Assembly (NCBI GenBank): GCA_016165875.1
Contig: JABBOT010000004.1
Coordinates: 21,420,007 to 21,484,006, forward strand
Origin: Acanthopleura granulata
Lineage: Eukaryota; Mollusca; Polyplacophora; Chitonida; Chitonidae
Length of the DNA: 64,000 nucleotides
Reading direction: 5' to 3'
A model generated the notes under the pieces. That model saw only the letters and a program-made list of their open reading frames with translations. It made no database searches and was not told where the DNA came from. Shown in pieces: positions 13,701 to 28,452 of the stretch. The number at the start of each line of letters is the position of its first letter. The stretch's first letter is position 1. The translations under genes were made by a program, and so were the position numbers.

Positions 13701-16700
13701 TCCTCTCATGAAATTGCAATATCTCACAAACTACTGAAGGCAGAGAATCCAAACTTTGCAGTTTTGTTAATGAACATATGAAGCAAATTTTGACATTAGT
13801 GTCCATTGGCCAGTCACGTGATTCAGTGGCCATTTTGAATGTCATTGTTAAGCTTAAAAAATCTTCCTCTCAAGAACGGGTGTATCTGTCAGGTGGAAAT
13901 TATATTTGCTGTTTCTAGGTGGATGGCCCTACTCAGTTAACCTCACATGTCAAATCTGATATGCAAATTAGGCTGTAATTAACCTCTGAGGTTAGGTAAA
14001 CATTACGTCATCTCTTAATATTCCTTAAAATGATTAACCAAAAATGCTACCTGGTGCTCCATGTTGTCAGGATTACAATTCTGCAAGAAATAGTTTCATA
14101 CATTGTATAGTTTTGAAGTTTTTACTAAGAAACCAACCAAGATTTCTCAAAATTCTCCCATTTACATAACATGGGAGCTTAGATCAAAGGCAGTCTCTCC
14201 TTACCCTGTGGCCTGACTGGCATGAGCGGAGTACTAGGAATCTGTCTGGTGCCGGGAGTAGTACATCAAAGGCACGGTCTCTCCCTACTTGTGACAGAGC
14301 CTTTGTATCTGACAGGACTGTTTATTTTCTATTTACTGGCTTTCACCATAGCCCCAATGAACGGTGTACCTGGCAGTCTCAGGTTCAAATCCAGTTAAGT
14401 CCTGCTAATCTTTTTTCTCGCTTCTTTTTTTAAGCATCATGAAATTATGAGGCACTGCTGACTAATGCTAGCACTCTGAGGTTCACTTCCTATCTATTTC
14501 TTATCATTTTTATATGGAAATTTTTCCACACATTTTTTATATTTCAACCTGACCTACTTTCGACGCCATATTGCCATGAATATAAAGCATTGACATGTCA
14601 TTTTCTCCAGAACGATTTATCCGATCGAGCTGAAATTTAAAACGCGGACCCAATACGTCGGGGCATATTGCCTATGCAAAAATCATCTTCATTACTTGAA
14701 AACTATGGAAATGTACTGATTACCAAAGTTGTCACGTAACTAAAAATTTTTGAATTTAAATGTTTGAAGTATGCTACCTGATGTAATTTGGTTTCCTGAT
14801 CACGAATCTGATCTTATTTTTTGCCTGCAACTTTTGATGCAAATTACGAACAAAGTTCGAAAAATGCAACTTTCCCCATGTTTGGAGGTTACGTTACAGA
14901 AAAATATTACAGCCGTAATGATGAAAATTACAGAGTGCAAAGGCTCAGATATACACTATGTAGAGTGCAAAAAAAGCAAAATTTCACCACATTTAGAGGT
15001 CATGTGATAGGAAACCTTTATAACTGTAAAGCTGACATCACTGAGAGCTGTTTACTATGAGAATGGAGTTTATCCTTGCCACACTGCATTCTTTATGACT
15101 TTTGTTATGGGCTATGGGCAAAGGATCAAAGCTGAACTGCTTCCATGCTGGGTTTTAGCAGTAGGCCCATTCTGTTTTATAGTCATGGGTAAATCCAGTT
15201 CATCCCTTCTCAATCATTTCGGTATTTTTTGTCTTTTTTTATTACCATAAAGTTATCAGGGGACTACCAGATGTGGTAGATAAGTAACAGTGTGGACCCA
15301 GGCAACACTGTTGGATAACACCTTTAATTTTAATTTTAAAATGGGATGGACAAAAAGATGAATGAGACAATGTCAGCTGAAAATTACTGCAGCCTGATGA
15401 AACTTACCCCATCATCTATGCCCAAGATTCGAGAATCTAAAACTTCTATGGATCCTCCCATGAGTTGAAAACTGTGACAAGGTTTTTCATAGTTGTTATT
15501 CTGAAAACCAAGCAAGAAAAGCCTTCATCTCATGAAGAAATGAGATCTGACCCCATGCCCATTTACATTCATGGAATAATACACATTTTGCTTTACTACT
15601 AAAGTGGTTAATCCAGGTCTACCACTCAAATGAGTTCCTCATTTTTACATTAAAAATGCCCTGTGATGCCAAAATGTTTCAACAGTTTAATTCTTTGAAA
15701 CTTTTGTGTGGTTTTCAAGTTAATTACTTCCTATGGCCGAAACAATGCAGTTTCAGTCACTAGTGTATGTACTATATAATGTATCATGTTTTGGTGCATT
15801 GGTTATTCTTCCATCCTCTCAACTCAGAACTTACTTGTAAGTATATGTAAGACATCTTTTACCTCATAATAATGTAACCAGCCATCAGCAGCTTTGAAAT
15901 AGCGTCTCTTCCAGGTTTTAAGTAAAGTTGATTTCCGCTTTCCCATTGGTAGCTTTTCCATGACACCTTCCATGCTTATAAAGCGATGAGACAAATCTTC
16001 CGTGGTCTACCAGGTGAACATGGAAACAAATGAAATGATACTTTTCACTTTACTCTGTTATACTTCATATTTTACATATCCTTTTATGGATTTGTTTGTC
16101 TACAAAGGGACCTAGACAGAGTAAAACTTTGTAAATATGTCTATGCAGTTCAACTTTCCATTAGCTCTTAAAATGTTATACTACAAAAGCTTTAAGCAGA
16201 CTGATGCATAGTGCCTTCATGAAGCCAGAAAAGCATTGTAACTTTACCTCATCTTGAACTCTTACTGCATACAATTCCTTCAGGAGTGGAGTCTAAAACA
16301 GAACAGGTGAGAGTAAGTTTACCGTCATGACATGTAAAAAGTTTACATTTTTAGCTTTCCCCATTCCACAGGTGTAATATGTCTACAAAGGATAATTCTG
16401 CCACAAAGTGCCTGAGATGAGCAACAGCATAACATCCCTATTTTTTTCAATGCTGAAATGCATCATGAGGCACAACATACATTTATTAAGCTAGGCTAAA
16501 GGTGAAAATCGTGGACAGAACATCACACTTGTACAGCTTTCCTAGTACAACTCACATTGCAAGACACAAACTTTAATACTTGCAAATGTTACATTACATT
16601 CGGAAATGCAGAGGTGCATGCAAGCTTGCAAAAATTACTATTGTCACTGTTAGGCTGACCTACTATGTAATATGTGCAGGATATAATATGTGTCAGAACA

Positions 16701-19700
16701 ATTGGGAAACCAAATTATACCTTTCATAAGCACTTCAGCAACACCCACATACACTCTGATAAATAATTGCTTAAACACATTTAGTGCATTGATCACTCAA
16801 TCACATTAGTTACCAGGTCTTAAATCCCATCCTCTTTCACATAATGTCACGCCACAGAGTGTAGGAACAACACTGGAATTACCAATTACGCAGTTGAATG
16901 AAAAAGTATTTAACCACATAGTCTCTTTCTCTAAATTTATCCTGTTATTCTGCCAGTACAGTAAGAGTTGAAGTCATGATAACAATTTCAAACATTTCCA
17001 AAAACAAAACAAACATAAAAATAACTGTACTCACTGGGTCCCAAGATGTCAAATGGACTCGAGACGGAACCACATCTTGATCCTCTAAAATGACACCTAT
17101 GTTCGCTCCCGGGGATGTTGCAGTACTTCCTGTGCCTGTGAAAGAAGGAGCATAACACTCAGCCACAAGACATGGTGTGCTGTTTCCAAAACTACTGATC
17201 ATACACCCTGTTTGGCTCTGTACCTCAGTAACTACCTCGTTGGTGCTCAAGTCTTGAATTGACACCGCACTCTTTGGTTTTGACTTCCGGAAGGACCTGC
17301 TGTTCTTCAGTTTTCTGAAGCTTGCCCTTAAGACCTTCCCCAAAGATCCACTGCTCCCCTTCACCCCAGGTTTGCTAGCCGTAACTCCCTCCTCCTGAGA
17401 GGACCTGGGCTCCACCTTCACAGACATTGCTTTTTTTCTATCCGTGGCAAAAAACAGATTGTCTTTGACAAATCTTGTGTTCAGCTTGAGTTTTGTGGGA
17501 GCAGTATGTTCAGGTGGAGACTGTGGTCCTACACTGTCTCCTGGATGATCAGAACTGAATCTGTCCTCTGATACAGTGGGAGAAACTGACCGGCCATCAC
17601 TGCTTTCAGACAAGGATGTCCGAGATACACCAGTACCAGTGCTGCGATGTCTTCTGCGTCCAAGTACCTTTCCCTCGGGACGGGAAGATGGGTCTACAGA
17701 TTTCTTTTGCATGTCTTCCTGAATAAATTTGTTGTGAAAGAGGAAGCTTTGTCTGTGATCTCGGTGGAGTTTTGGAGACACTAAACAACTCTCAGATTTT
17801 TGGTCACCAACTAGTGATGGAATTACTGTTGGCTCTTGAATAATCCGGTCCATGACACCTTTTGCAACTTCCTTCTTCTCAGATGTTACTTCGTCGGAGT
17901 GTGTATCACAATCATCACTTAGTAATTTTGGGCCTGTGGCTGGTTTCATCAGATGGATGATTGGTACAACATCTTCTTTAATATAATGTGAATGGTTAAT
18001 TCCTGCTGGTTCTGATTCAGGCTTCAAATTCTTATTTGAACACAAAACATCATGAGTGTTTGCCTCTTCTTTATTAGATTCAATCTCCGTTTGTTTTCTC
18101 GTTAGTAACCCAAGTGTCCGCTTAAACATAGCACATATTGTTGTCTCTGATTCAGCCTCACATTCTTCCTTCTTGGGCACACAGTCTGAGTCATCCATGG
18201 TAGTCTGATCTTGTAAAATGAAGACACTATGCTTTACAAAGGCTGGTTCTGGGATTTCACTCTCTGGGGAAACAGCTTCTGGTGTTAAGTAAGCTTGATC
18301 GTCCACGGATGTGTTCACATCTGCTTCATGGTGTTCTTTGAAATCTGTCTCACTTTCATCATCAGCTATGCTACCTGCATCATCAAAAATGCTCTCATCT
18401 GATTCAGACTTCTGTGTTTTCTTCAAGGGTAAGAAAACTGCACCTGGTTCTCCTCCATACAAGTCTGGCCCAGGGTCTGACAACCCCATATCCAGTACAA
18501 GAAGGTTTGTCATCAGAATTGCTCCTTTTGCTTTTCGTCCAGAGCGTTTTCCAGAGCCAGACCTTTTCAACTGCTGAGGTAAGCTGGGCTCTGACTGAGT
18601 CTGACTTGTACTCACAGATTCTCTCAAAGCAGCAGCCTTTTCAATGTGTTTTCTCTTGCGTCGCTTCTTGCTCTCACTACGGTTGCGCTTCTTTCTACCC
18701 CCTGCACTTGCAGCTGTACTGGAAGACGACCCTCTTGCCCCTTCCTTTAGCTCTGATGTATCTGTCAGATCACTCTCACTCTGAAGCCGGTCTCTATCGC
18801 CTTCTGAAGAGCCTCCCTCTGTTTCTGTAGAACATATTCGTCCTTTCTGGGTGAGACATGGCTCTGAGGAGGTTGTCAGAAAAACTTCATTTGTTTCGGA
18901 AGGCTCTTCTTTCAACCTTATGTGTATTTCACTATCTGGTGATGAAATAATCTGACCACACAAATGCTCGCAAGAATCATTTAATGAGGCTTCCTTTCCA
19001 ATATCTGTGTCCACCTCAGAATCTGGTAAGTTTGGGTTAGATTTTGTTTCCTGCTGAGTGAACATGTCTTTACTGGGGAAACCCTCAGGTAATAATGCCT
19101 GAAGTTCAGGCATTTCATCTGATGTTTGCATAAATGTTGAAGACTCATGATTATCTCTGTTGTTCAACAAATTGGGTTCTGGTGAGTCTTTCATTTCCAG
19201 TTTCAAAATGTTCAAGCTGTTTATTGATGGGTTTTCAGCATCAAGAGAGGCAACCAATGGAGCCTTTAATATTGGTTCAGAGTTGTTTGTGAAGTGGTCA
19301 GTTAACAAATGAGGTACATCAGTAGGTTTGTCTTCTACTGTATTTGACAAAGGAGAATGATTGTCATCTCCATTCTGTGACATCTTCCCAGAAAGACAAA
19401 CCTGATCCGCCATCTCATCTGTCATTGTCACATCTTGATCATTTTCATCATCAGAACCAAAGCCCAGATTATCATACCCTTCAACATCTCTTCCCCATAC
19501 AGTCTCACCTTCAATACTCTCTTTTATGGAAGTGTCATCAGGATAACCTACCTCTACAAGATTAGAACATTGTGCCTCATTGTCAGAGCCTTCTGATGTA
19601 TCAGTCTTAACAATGTCCAAATTTGTAGTGCTTTCAGGTACAACTGGTATCGGATCAAAATCAAAAAGTAAGCGATCAATATTGTTCATAGTAGACACAG

Positions 19701-22700
19701 ATGACTGTGACATGGAGGGTGTGACTAGTGTTGCCGCTTCATCATCAAAAGCAATTAGGTTGCAATCAGGCTCTTGGACAGCTTTTGGGGTTGGCGTTGA
19801 GGCAGAAGTGTTGTCATTATCATCCACACTCACTTCAACAAACAGTTCTGCAGCAGGGAAGTCTTTTCTCTCAATACCAACCAAACTATGCACTGGTACT
19901 GCTTCACCATCATCTAATTCACTACCAAACGTTTCTGCAGCAGAATTGTACTCTGACAATGAATCTTCCTCAACAGAAAGCACACAATAAACTGTTGATG
20001 GGTCTGCCTGAGCCTCAACAGCAGAATCATAGTCAGTTGATTCACTGTCTAAACTACGTACAGTGGGCCAGCTGTCCTCACATGTATCAGCAGGTTTGCT
20101 TTGCAATTCATGCAGGTCAAGCTTAAATGCTGGAGAGCGATACAGTGGAGCACCACCCATTTCAGACACCTCTCCATCATCTGTACTCTTTGTGGATTGT
20201 CTGCCATTATTACATAGTTCTTTCATTGCAGTACTTTCCTGAAAGGCATCTACGCCTTCAATGCTTTGCTTTAACTGGGCTACTCTGTCTGAAACGTCAC
20301 TGGTTTGGGGGCTGTAGACTTCATTGTCTCCATTCACAGGTTTCATCTGAGAGCCTAGAGGTTCTGGGTTAGATGTGCTTTGAATTGGTGCCTGAGGCCG
20401 CTTAAATCGGTCCAACACCTGACGAATGACCCCAGGGCCAATGGGTATTGTGTCTGGATCTTCAGGCTCTAACTCCACACCCCTTAGTTCCCGAGACAAG
20501 TCCACAAAACGTTTCATGTCATCAGATTTCTTTTCTTTTGGGCCTACATATATAAATTCCCAACCTCCAACTGGCTTGTTTGTGATCACTGGCTCTGGGT
20601 TGTTCTCCTTACTCTCTGAAATATTTCTTGACCTCTTATCCTTGGCCCCTTCATTCTGCATGGCTTTGGAATCATTATTTAACTTTGCCACAGCCCTCTG
20701 TACCATGTCTGATTTTTGTTTTGATGAGGAAGTCTTCATACGAGAGTTCCAACCGGATTCTGAGGAATTTGATGTAGACGATCTTCTGTCATGGTTATTA
20801 TGGAACACTTGTGATTTTGAGTCTTTGGTACTGCTGGCAGAAGAAAGGCTGGCTTTTCTTGGGGAATTTAGTGTGGGATCTGTTGACCCATCATAGAGGT
20901 CCTGCTTCCCAACACTTTTTGACCTTCTAAAGGTAGGCTTCAATGGTGACTTTTCTTCTCTAGAAGCTGAAAGGTCTCTCAAATCAGGCTTTGATTTGGA
21001 TCTTGCTTTATCAACCATCTTGTTTCTGCTGCTAACAGTACCTTTGTCTTCAACCCTTAAGCCATCTGTAGCCCGGACACTGTTGCGCCTCACCAGTGGG
21101 GTACTGCAACGTTGCTCAGATATGCTTTTACGTCTAGGTCGTTCTGGACTATTTCTCCTGCTGCGTGATTTGTTTGGTGACTCTGCTAAACTCTTTCTTC
21201 TAGAACCAGGGCTGAACTGTCCTGATTTGTCACTTGAACTACTTCTACTTGACTTGTCACTTGGACCACTCCGTCCTAATCTGGAATGTGGGCTTGCTTG
21301 ACTGGGTTTCGGTGTCTTTGATCTGGGACTAGGTGTACCAGACTTGGTATTGCCAAGTTCACCATGTCTTTGAGATATACTGACAAGCTCAGCTGAGTCC
21401 ATAGATCGTCCATCTTCACTTACAGCATCACTACCATCAGCCTGGTCTCCAGAGTTGGCCGCTGTTTTACCGAATAACATCTTTTGGACTGTTTTGTCTC
21501 TGCTTGGTTCTACATTCTTACCTCTGCTACCTTTTTTTATAGGCTTTTCTTCTTGTTTGTTTTGTTGTCCCATATTTTCAAACATAGCAATTTGTGGTAG
21601 TTTTTTGCTGGTTTTTCTCATTGGGTTTTTGGTTGGCTTGGGTTTTGCTTCAAGCACTGCTTTAGCAGCAGTGCTTTTAGTCGGCCTATCATAACCAGAA
21701 GATCTGGGTGCTTTAGGTTCTACAGACTCCTTTGAGCTTGAAGATACATTTTTCTGTGATGACTTTGCGCGAGGTAAGGTGTGTGACATGGAAGCAGCAG
21801 ACTGCTCAGTCTGTTCTTCTCTCTTCAAAGTGTATGGTTCTTCTTCAGCTGATCCGCCTAAATTCTGAAGCCTTTGGGAAATTCTGTCAGCCTCAATGGG
21901 ACGAAATAAAGATGTTTCAGAATGGTTTACATCTTGTTTCAGAGGCACATATCGAGGCGGGAAGATATCCTGCGCGAAACTTTCATCGGGCTTTTCAGAT
22001 CTAAAGCTAAACCTAGACACTGTATCACTTTGTGGCAATGAATTTGTACCAATCACTGTACTGTCCTGATGAAAACTTTCTGTAGGGCTTCTCACAAATC
22101 GGGACGACAAGTCCTTAACAGCAGGGGGCTGGACTGAGTCTGTAGGAGAAGCCATCTGTTCACTGTCCATATCCTTACGGGTGTCAGGCTGATCAGTCTG
22201 CAAGAGCTTTTTACTCATCTGGTATTTCTCTTTTGCAGAAATAGACAATCGAGCCTCTGATGCTCGCTTGCTTTCTTCCAGGAATTTTCGCGCTCGGCTA
22301 ATTCTATCAAGCGCACCTGCCGTCTGACTATCCATGGTTTCGCCAAGTGCTTCAAACTGACTTTCCACTTCTCGCCTTTTGTACAAAAGTGGAAGGTCTT
22401 GTACATCAGGATCCTCAACATGAGAACCCACAGGTGATGTTGGAAAAGATGGGGATGCAGAGTGTGTAATAGATGCCGGAAAGGTGGGTGAAGGGGCAAA
22501 TGTAGGAGAAACTGGGAGGGTAGGTGAGACTAATGGAGAACGCTGTCTCGATAAAAATGATTCCCGTTCAACTGGAGCAGCACCATTAACATGTCCATTT
22601 GTTTCCAGACTAGACATAAAACTAGGCCTTGAAAAGAATCTCTCTTGTGGTGCAGCACTTGGAGTCTCCTCAGCAACACCTCCAAAAATGGAATATGAGG

Positions 22701-25700
22701 AAGCAACTGCAGGCTGCCTCTTTAGGAGGCTTTCACGACGACTTGAGTAACCACTCATCTGAGACTGCTGCTCCTCTACAGGCACACCTGCATATCCCCG
22801 TCCTTTCAGCATTTCCCGAACTTTCGTCAATTCGCTACTTGCTTGTACAGACTCAAACACCGGTGCTTCAGGAGTGTATTTCTTTGCCACTGCCGAAGTG
22901 GTAGAAGCCGGCCTTGGATCAGTGCTTCTGAAAATGCCTGATGATGCACCATATCCCGTGGGTTTGTTACCTGCAAATGGATTCCATGGCCCAATAGAAG
23001 TACGTTCCTTACTCCTTTCAAGAATGCTACTTGTTAATCCTAGTCCAACACCACCACCACCACCCAGTGACATGCGACCGGGCAAAGTTTGCGCTGCCTG
23101 TTGTTGGGGGCGGCTCCTGGTAATCATTGGGCCTTGGCGCATCCTTTGCAACCTTGCTTCCAACAGGGATGACCCTGTGCCACCTGACTGTGTCGTATCT
23201 GCAATAAGCAAAACATAAAAGTCAATGGCATATGCTCTACAAAGAAAGTATGTGAAGCTTTATTTTTTATACAATTGGAACCTATCACATAATTATAGAA
23301 TGTAAATGCGCATGTATAATACATCACACATAAAAGTGCATGCTACTTCAATACTCCACAATATATCTTTAAAAGGAATAATTCAATATGCATAATAGAG
23401 ATTATCCACTGTAAAATAATATAAAACAAAGCCTTTATTTGAAGCATGCTAATGTAAATAACCCAAACATTTTGACAGTTACTTTCCTTTAAAAGGCAGA
23501 TAAAAATATTACTAAATGATTCTGAAATTGCATGTTATTTAACAGCACAAAAAAATAAACAAATGAAACATATGACTGTGCGTCATTTTGTTTATAATAC
23601 ATCCATAAGAAGAACTGCAATGTCATTTGATGTGTACTCTATAAACGGTATTAATAGGCATTATGACAACAAATTCAAAGAAGGCGGAATATGGCATAAA
23701 ACTCCAAACAATCAAAGAAAGTGCATGAAATGTTAGTGCTCTGGGAGTGCTAGACGTATCAACACTATTACATTTAAATGATTACACTGAACATTGTATT
23801 ATCACTATATACAACAGTCTGTATGTGTGCTGGGTTGTTCTTTACTGTCCAAAGTATTAAAATTACTCCTTACTTATGCCATCACCATGTTTGAAGGTCA
23901 AACATTAATAAACCTAAATTTCTTTAATTTCTTAGTGTTCATATGAATTTCCTGAAGTGAAAACATTTTCGAATTGAAAATACAAAACAACTATAAGAAA
24001 CAAAATTTTAGGCAGAATATAGCAAAAAGCTAATAGGAATCGAACCCACACCTATCTATAGTTAATATCAGAACAGCTTAACCTGTCAAAAAAAAACACA
24101 CAGGAAAATTGCAAAGAAATTTCGAGGTTTTCAACAGGTTTTCCGACTGGTTAGAATAACAATTGTAGAAGTCATGGACAGTTTTGGCAGGTATTCTCCT
24201 TTGTTTCCCTAATTTTTTTTTTATTCCTGGAAGATAAACTGACAACGGCTTTTCAAAAGGATTGATTAAAGTCATCACTGGGCAGACGAGTTTTGTTCTA
24301 GACACATTAAGGTGTGCCTACAGTTTAAATACTTCAATACATACATAAAGGTAAGTAGGTCATGCTTTCGACCTACATACATATACTTACATGTATGAAA
24401 AGGGCTTAATACTGGTTTGCTCAAACTACCTAACTTTAGACCTAGCACACCTACACTGCACCTAGGCATGTTTCAGAAGCCTTATTCACCTGGGTACAAA
24501 CAAGTACAGAGTACAACTCCTTTATGTGATAGATCATAAATAATAATGGTTCAATCAATGGCTGAAGCAAGTGGGAGTAAAATAAATTGAACATAATACA
24601 TTTAACCATTTGGTATCTTTACCTCACAGGACTGGTGTACAGTAGGCAACTTGGAAATGTTGGAAAAGTTTAACAGCACCTTCTTTAGTGAGTATGCCCA
24701 TCAGGCACATATTAATTCAGTAAATGAGTTTTTGTCAGTTTTCAGATACTGAAATATCATAAGCTTATAGTTAGTACAACAAATTATAGAATCACTTTGT
24801 GACTTTGAGAAAACAGGCTACAGTTTAAAAACAAATACATAATGTTTCTTCATATCAAGCATCACCAGCAAATTTTCTTAACATTTCCTTTTAAATTTTA
24901 GATTTTTTTTTGTTAATTTTTGCTCAGAATGTCTGCCTACATGTATGTTGAAGAAAAATATTCCCATAATATAAGCTTTATTTCCAATCTCCGTACATGT
25001 ACACAGCCTATTAACTATTTTAGAGCATCCAATAAACTTTGTATAGAGGTCTGCAAATAAGTAGCTATATAAGTGGCTGATAAGGCGTGCAATGTCTGGA
25101 AAGGTATTAGCAGGAACAAGTTTGAAGTGTGTACTGCCTTCATACACTTAAAGCAAAATTTAACCTCATTAAGCATGGGAGTCAATACATATATATGTAC
25201 ATACCAAATACTTCAAGACAAAATTACCTAAAAATCTGTAGCAGAAACATCTGCACTAGTGATTCTGCACTTCAACTGCAAAAATCTACATCAACATGAA
25301 AGTGCTCTGCTTACATATATACACGAGAAAAAGAAAACATGAAACTATCTTCAACAGAAAGCACACCAGTTACGTGAGAAATTGACGCAGAAATGCCCAA
25401 AACTGCCTAAATGAAAATTATCACATTCCATGAGAAATTTACGCCATAAATTTTTAGGTTTCTTTGATAACTTTTTGAGCCAAGAACTTTTTGATGCTGC
25501 CTTAGTGTTCAGACACTAGGTTTATCCTGAACACATTTCATTTAATGTGCTCATATAATTCCACATGGAGTTTGATGCTCTGAACCTATGTACAGAGAAA
25601 TTAGCCCATCTCATGTAATAAAGTGTACAATGTGACAGAGATAAAGAAAACAGCCTAACGAATAGCTCACTGACATAATTACATCTGTACATGGCACTCC

Positions 25701-28452
25701 CCTCACAACTTTTAAGCACCTTTGAAGTATGACACAAGACAGTACAACTTTAAATTCAGCATTCAGATTTCTTTAGGCTCCTGTTTTTAAGGCTAAAAAA
25801 TGCTTTCCATGAATACTTATCAAAAAAAAAACGTATGTTTTCTTGAAAATAACATACAGTTAGGCTTTACAAGGTCTTTTGTGTGGACATGCTCAAATGC
25901 TGTAGTGGGCTAGCAGTTGCATCAGGTCATTATTAATACCTACATTTAATGTAAAATAATGTTCTTCATTCTAACTGTGACTATCTGAAAAGTATTACAC
26001 CTGCAGAAGAATATACATTTGTGTTAAAGCTCACTTGAGTTAAGTATAATAGGGTGACTATCATTTCTAATAAGTGCCTCGACCTAATAAAAAGCTTCTT
26101 TTTGTGATCCTTGCCAGCATATTACTAAATTGCAGTATTTTCATTCTTGTGATTATATCCGCCTTGACCTAGTATTATTTAGATCTGTGTTGACAATAAC
26201 CATCGAAGCTGAAACTAATTCACCTGAAGAGTGTAGCATTTAATAGCTTCTATGACTGTCATAATCTTACATGAACAGGGCCACTGGAAAGCAATTTTGG
26301 GCTTACAATTGGGGGTTATGTGTGTGCGTGTATGGGAGGGGGAGGTGCAGTTTTGACCTTATGGGGTCAGGCTTGATTAGGCTGTGTAGGTCTACATGTA
26401 TATGTTCTGACACATTACTCCTGTCAGCCATTATATCCTAAGGTTCAAGACAATGATGGGGGGCATAATCAATTTTGAAAAGGCCAAAGCAATAAAAAGG
26501 TTACAGGTTGGCTCTATCTGATAAGCAATTTATGTAACAGCATTATCTCGGGGCAAAAGGGTTGCAATCATAATCTCTACACAAAGCAGGGCTGAAAACA
26601 TTACCTCAATGAAAACACAATGTAAGCAGTAAAAGGCTGAGAAATTAGCAGTATTTAAAACAAACTGTTTTTAACACTATATTTGAGACCAGTGTTGTAC
26701 CAAATGTACAACAACACTCTAAAACCAGTTGTAGGAATGTGACATATAAAAACCAAAACCCAAGAGGCCCTTAATGCGTAAAAAAGCATCCTATTAACCA
26801 TGAAATCAAAAAACAATTTACATTTTGAATGAAATGCATGTTTAACATATCAACATCTCTTCCCTTGTGGACCATGTTAAAACTCAACCCACCTCTGTCA
26901 AACGTCTGCAAATGCAATGCAATGCGCATAACCATATGTAATTAAGTTTGCTTTTTTATTTATTTGATTGGAGTTTTATGCTATTCTGCATTTAGGAGAT
27001 GTGAAAATATGTAGCCTTCAGGCCTAATGTCAGTGTTCACAAAAAAACAAAATCAACAAAACGAGTGGATGTTTTCCTACATGTATTAATGTCACAAATG
27101 CATGAAGCTTTGTCGAATGTTGGTAAGTAAACTGGACAAAAGACATACTAAACATGCACACTGTATGCTTTTTTTAATGTTTGAGAAGGGGAGAATTGGT
27201 ATGTTTACAGTGGAACATTCTATTTTATGGCAAATTGTATTTCTGCAAACAGATCATAATTTGGCGATGAAGCCATGGTATATGGCCATGAAGTATTAAC
27301 ACAAAAATTTTGCTTACTGACTATGAACACTGATTATTCCAATAAATAAAAATAAATAAATAAATAAGCCCTCTTGAAAACTTACTGCATCTTTAGTTTG
27401 AACGAGATTTACACTAAACACCAACATACATGTAAAATTAAGCAGTGAGTGTATTATTGCTCCATACCCTATTTAATACCAACTGATAAGTTAAGCAGAG
27501 ATTTACAACTGTATTCTATAACTTAGATAAGAATGTGAGCCCTAAATGAAAAACTAAAGCAGACAGTATGTTTCAAACGAAATTCAAAAAATGTAAGGGT
27601 TAACGGCAAAACAAGTATAAAACAAGTTGTAGCATTTTCTTTTAATAGCCTCCTGGGAGCATGACGACCCCCGTCGGTTTTCAACCCTGAATCTGTATGC
27701 AGGTAAACTGGCCTTCACTTATGCTACATCCTTAGAACACACTGAGGCAGTCACCTGTTACTAAGTATCACAAGGTCAGATACATACATAAATACCAACA
27801 ACATGAAGATTCTCTGGTGAGAAGGCAGGTTTCTTCATAATAGTCATGCTGTAACGTGATGTTTGAATTGATCACTTCATGTTTCATGGGGTTTTTGCGT
27901 GCAAATCAATGGCATGTACTCCCAATAACAATCTTCAAATTCCAACCTGTATTGCTCGTTAATGCAAACTATACTCAAACCAGTATCTGCTTGAAGTACA
28001 TAAAAATTTATTTTAACAGCACTTGATAAAGGAATAAAAATGCACTGATCTATCAAATGGTGGAATAACGTTGGTTAAGTAATTGTTCTTGCCATGAGGT
28101 ATATTACATGCTTTTTGTAACAAGACTTTCAGTTAACCACTGGAACTGGACTCCTATTTATTTAGGTAAACATTCAAGTTAATGTCTAATATCAAACACT
28201 CTATGATGGTAGTTGGAGAAGATGTTTTTTACTACAAAATACATTTTTCGAATACATTTTTGCCAGTGATGTGTAGGTAAAACATGTGCGTGTGGCCACA
28301 AATTCCTTATCACAATAGACTTTCTGTCACTGGTGAAATTTTCTTAGATATTTGATATTCAATAACTTGTTGCTAAATGTGAACATAAATAAAATACAAA
28401 TAATTTATAAGAATAATTTTATAACAGAGATCATTCACTCACCTTCAGACAT
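4625..28452 (-). CDS. Giant PH domain plus actin-like protein, short form (14 exons, 2,578 aa)
   Basis: Exons join 28452-28443, 23198-17035, 16292-16248, 16006-15863, 15500-15408, 13456-13316, 13065-13005, 12738-12590, 9265-9185, 8634-8442, 7558-7416, 6894-6779, 5641-5395 and 4774-4625. Every junction has GT-AG ends and matching phase, and the sum is 7,737 bp (2,578 codons plus stop). Residues 1-2073 are low-complexity, Ser/Pro/Glu-rich and probably disordered, with basic patches near 1500-1527 and 1955-1980. A PH domain occupies about 2085-2180 and ends in the expected Trp helix (NDFENWRVSL, W2170). An actin fold fills 2200-2578 and is collinear with actin from the first phosphate loop to the C-terminus. 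The start is supported by an in-frame TAG 15 nt upstream and A at -3. Membrane-lipid binding through PH and nucleotide binding through the actin fold are inferred from the families. I do not recognise a named orthologue. Confidence 0.85.

Noticed and set aside
14388..14398. B-box-like GGTTCAAATCC as a tRNA gene
   Set aside because: No A box at proper spacing and no acceptor-stem pairing could be found; at most a repeat remnant.
16945..17034. C-terminal tail of the long open frame after the donor at 17035
   Set aside because: The hydrophobic read-through is intron; the donor gtgagtac and in-phase downstream PH exons show it is spliced out.
17600..23218. Plus-strand open frames of 60-156 codons inside the giant exon
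   Set aside because: Antisense shadows of the 2,054-codon minus-strand exon.
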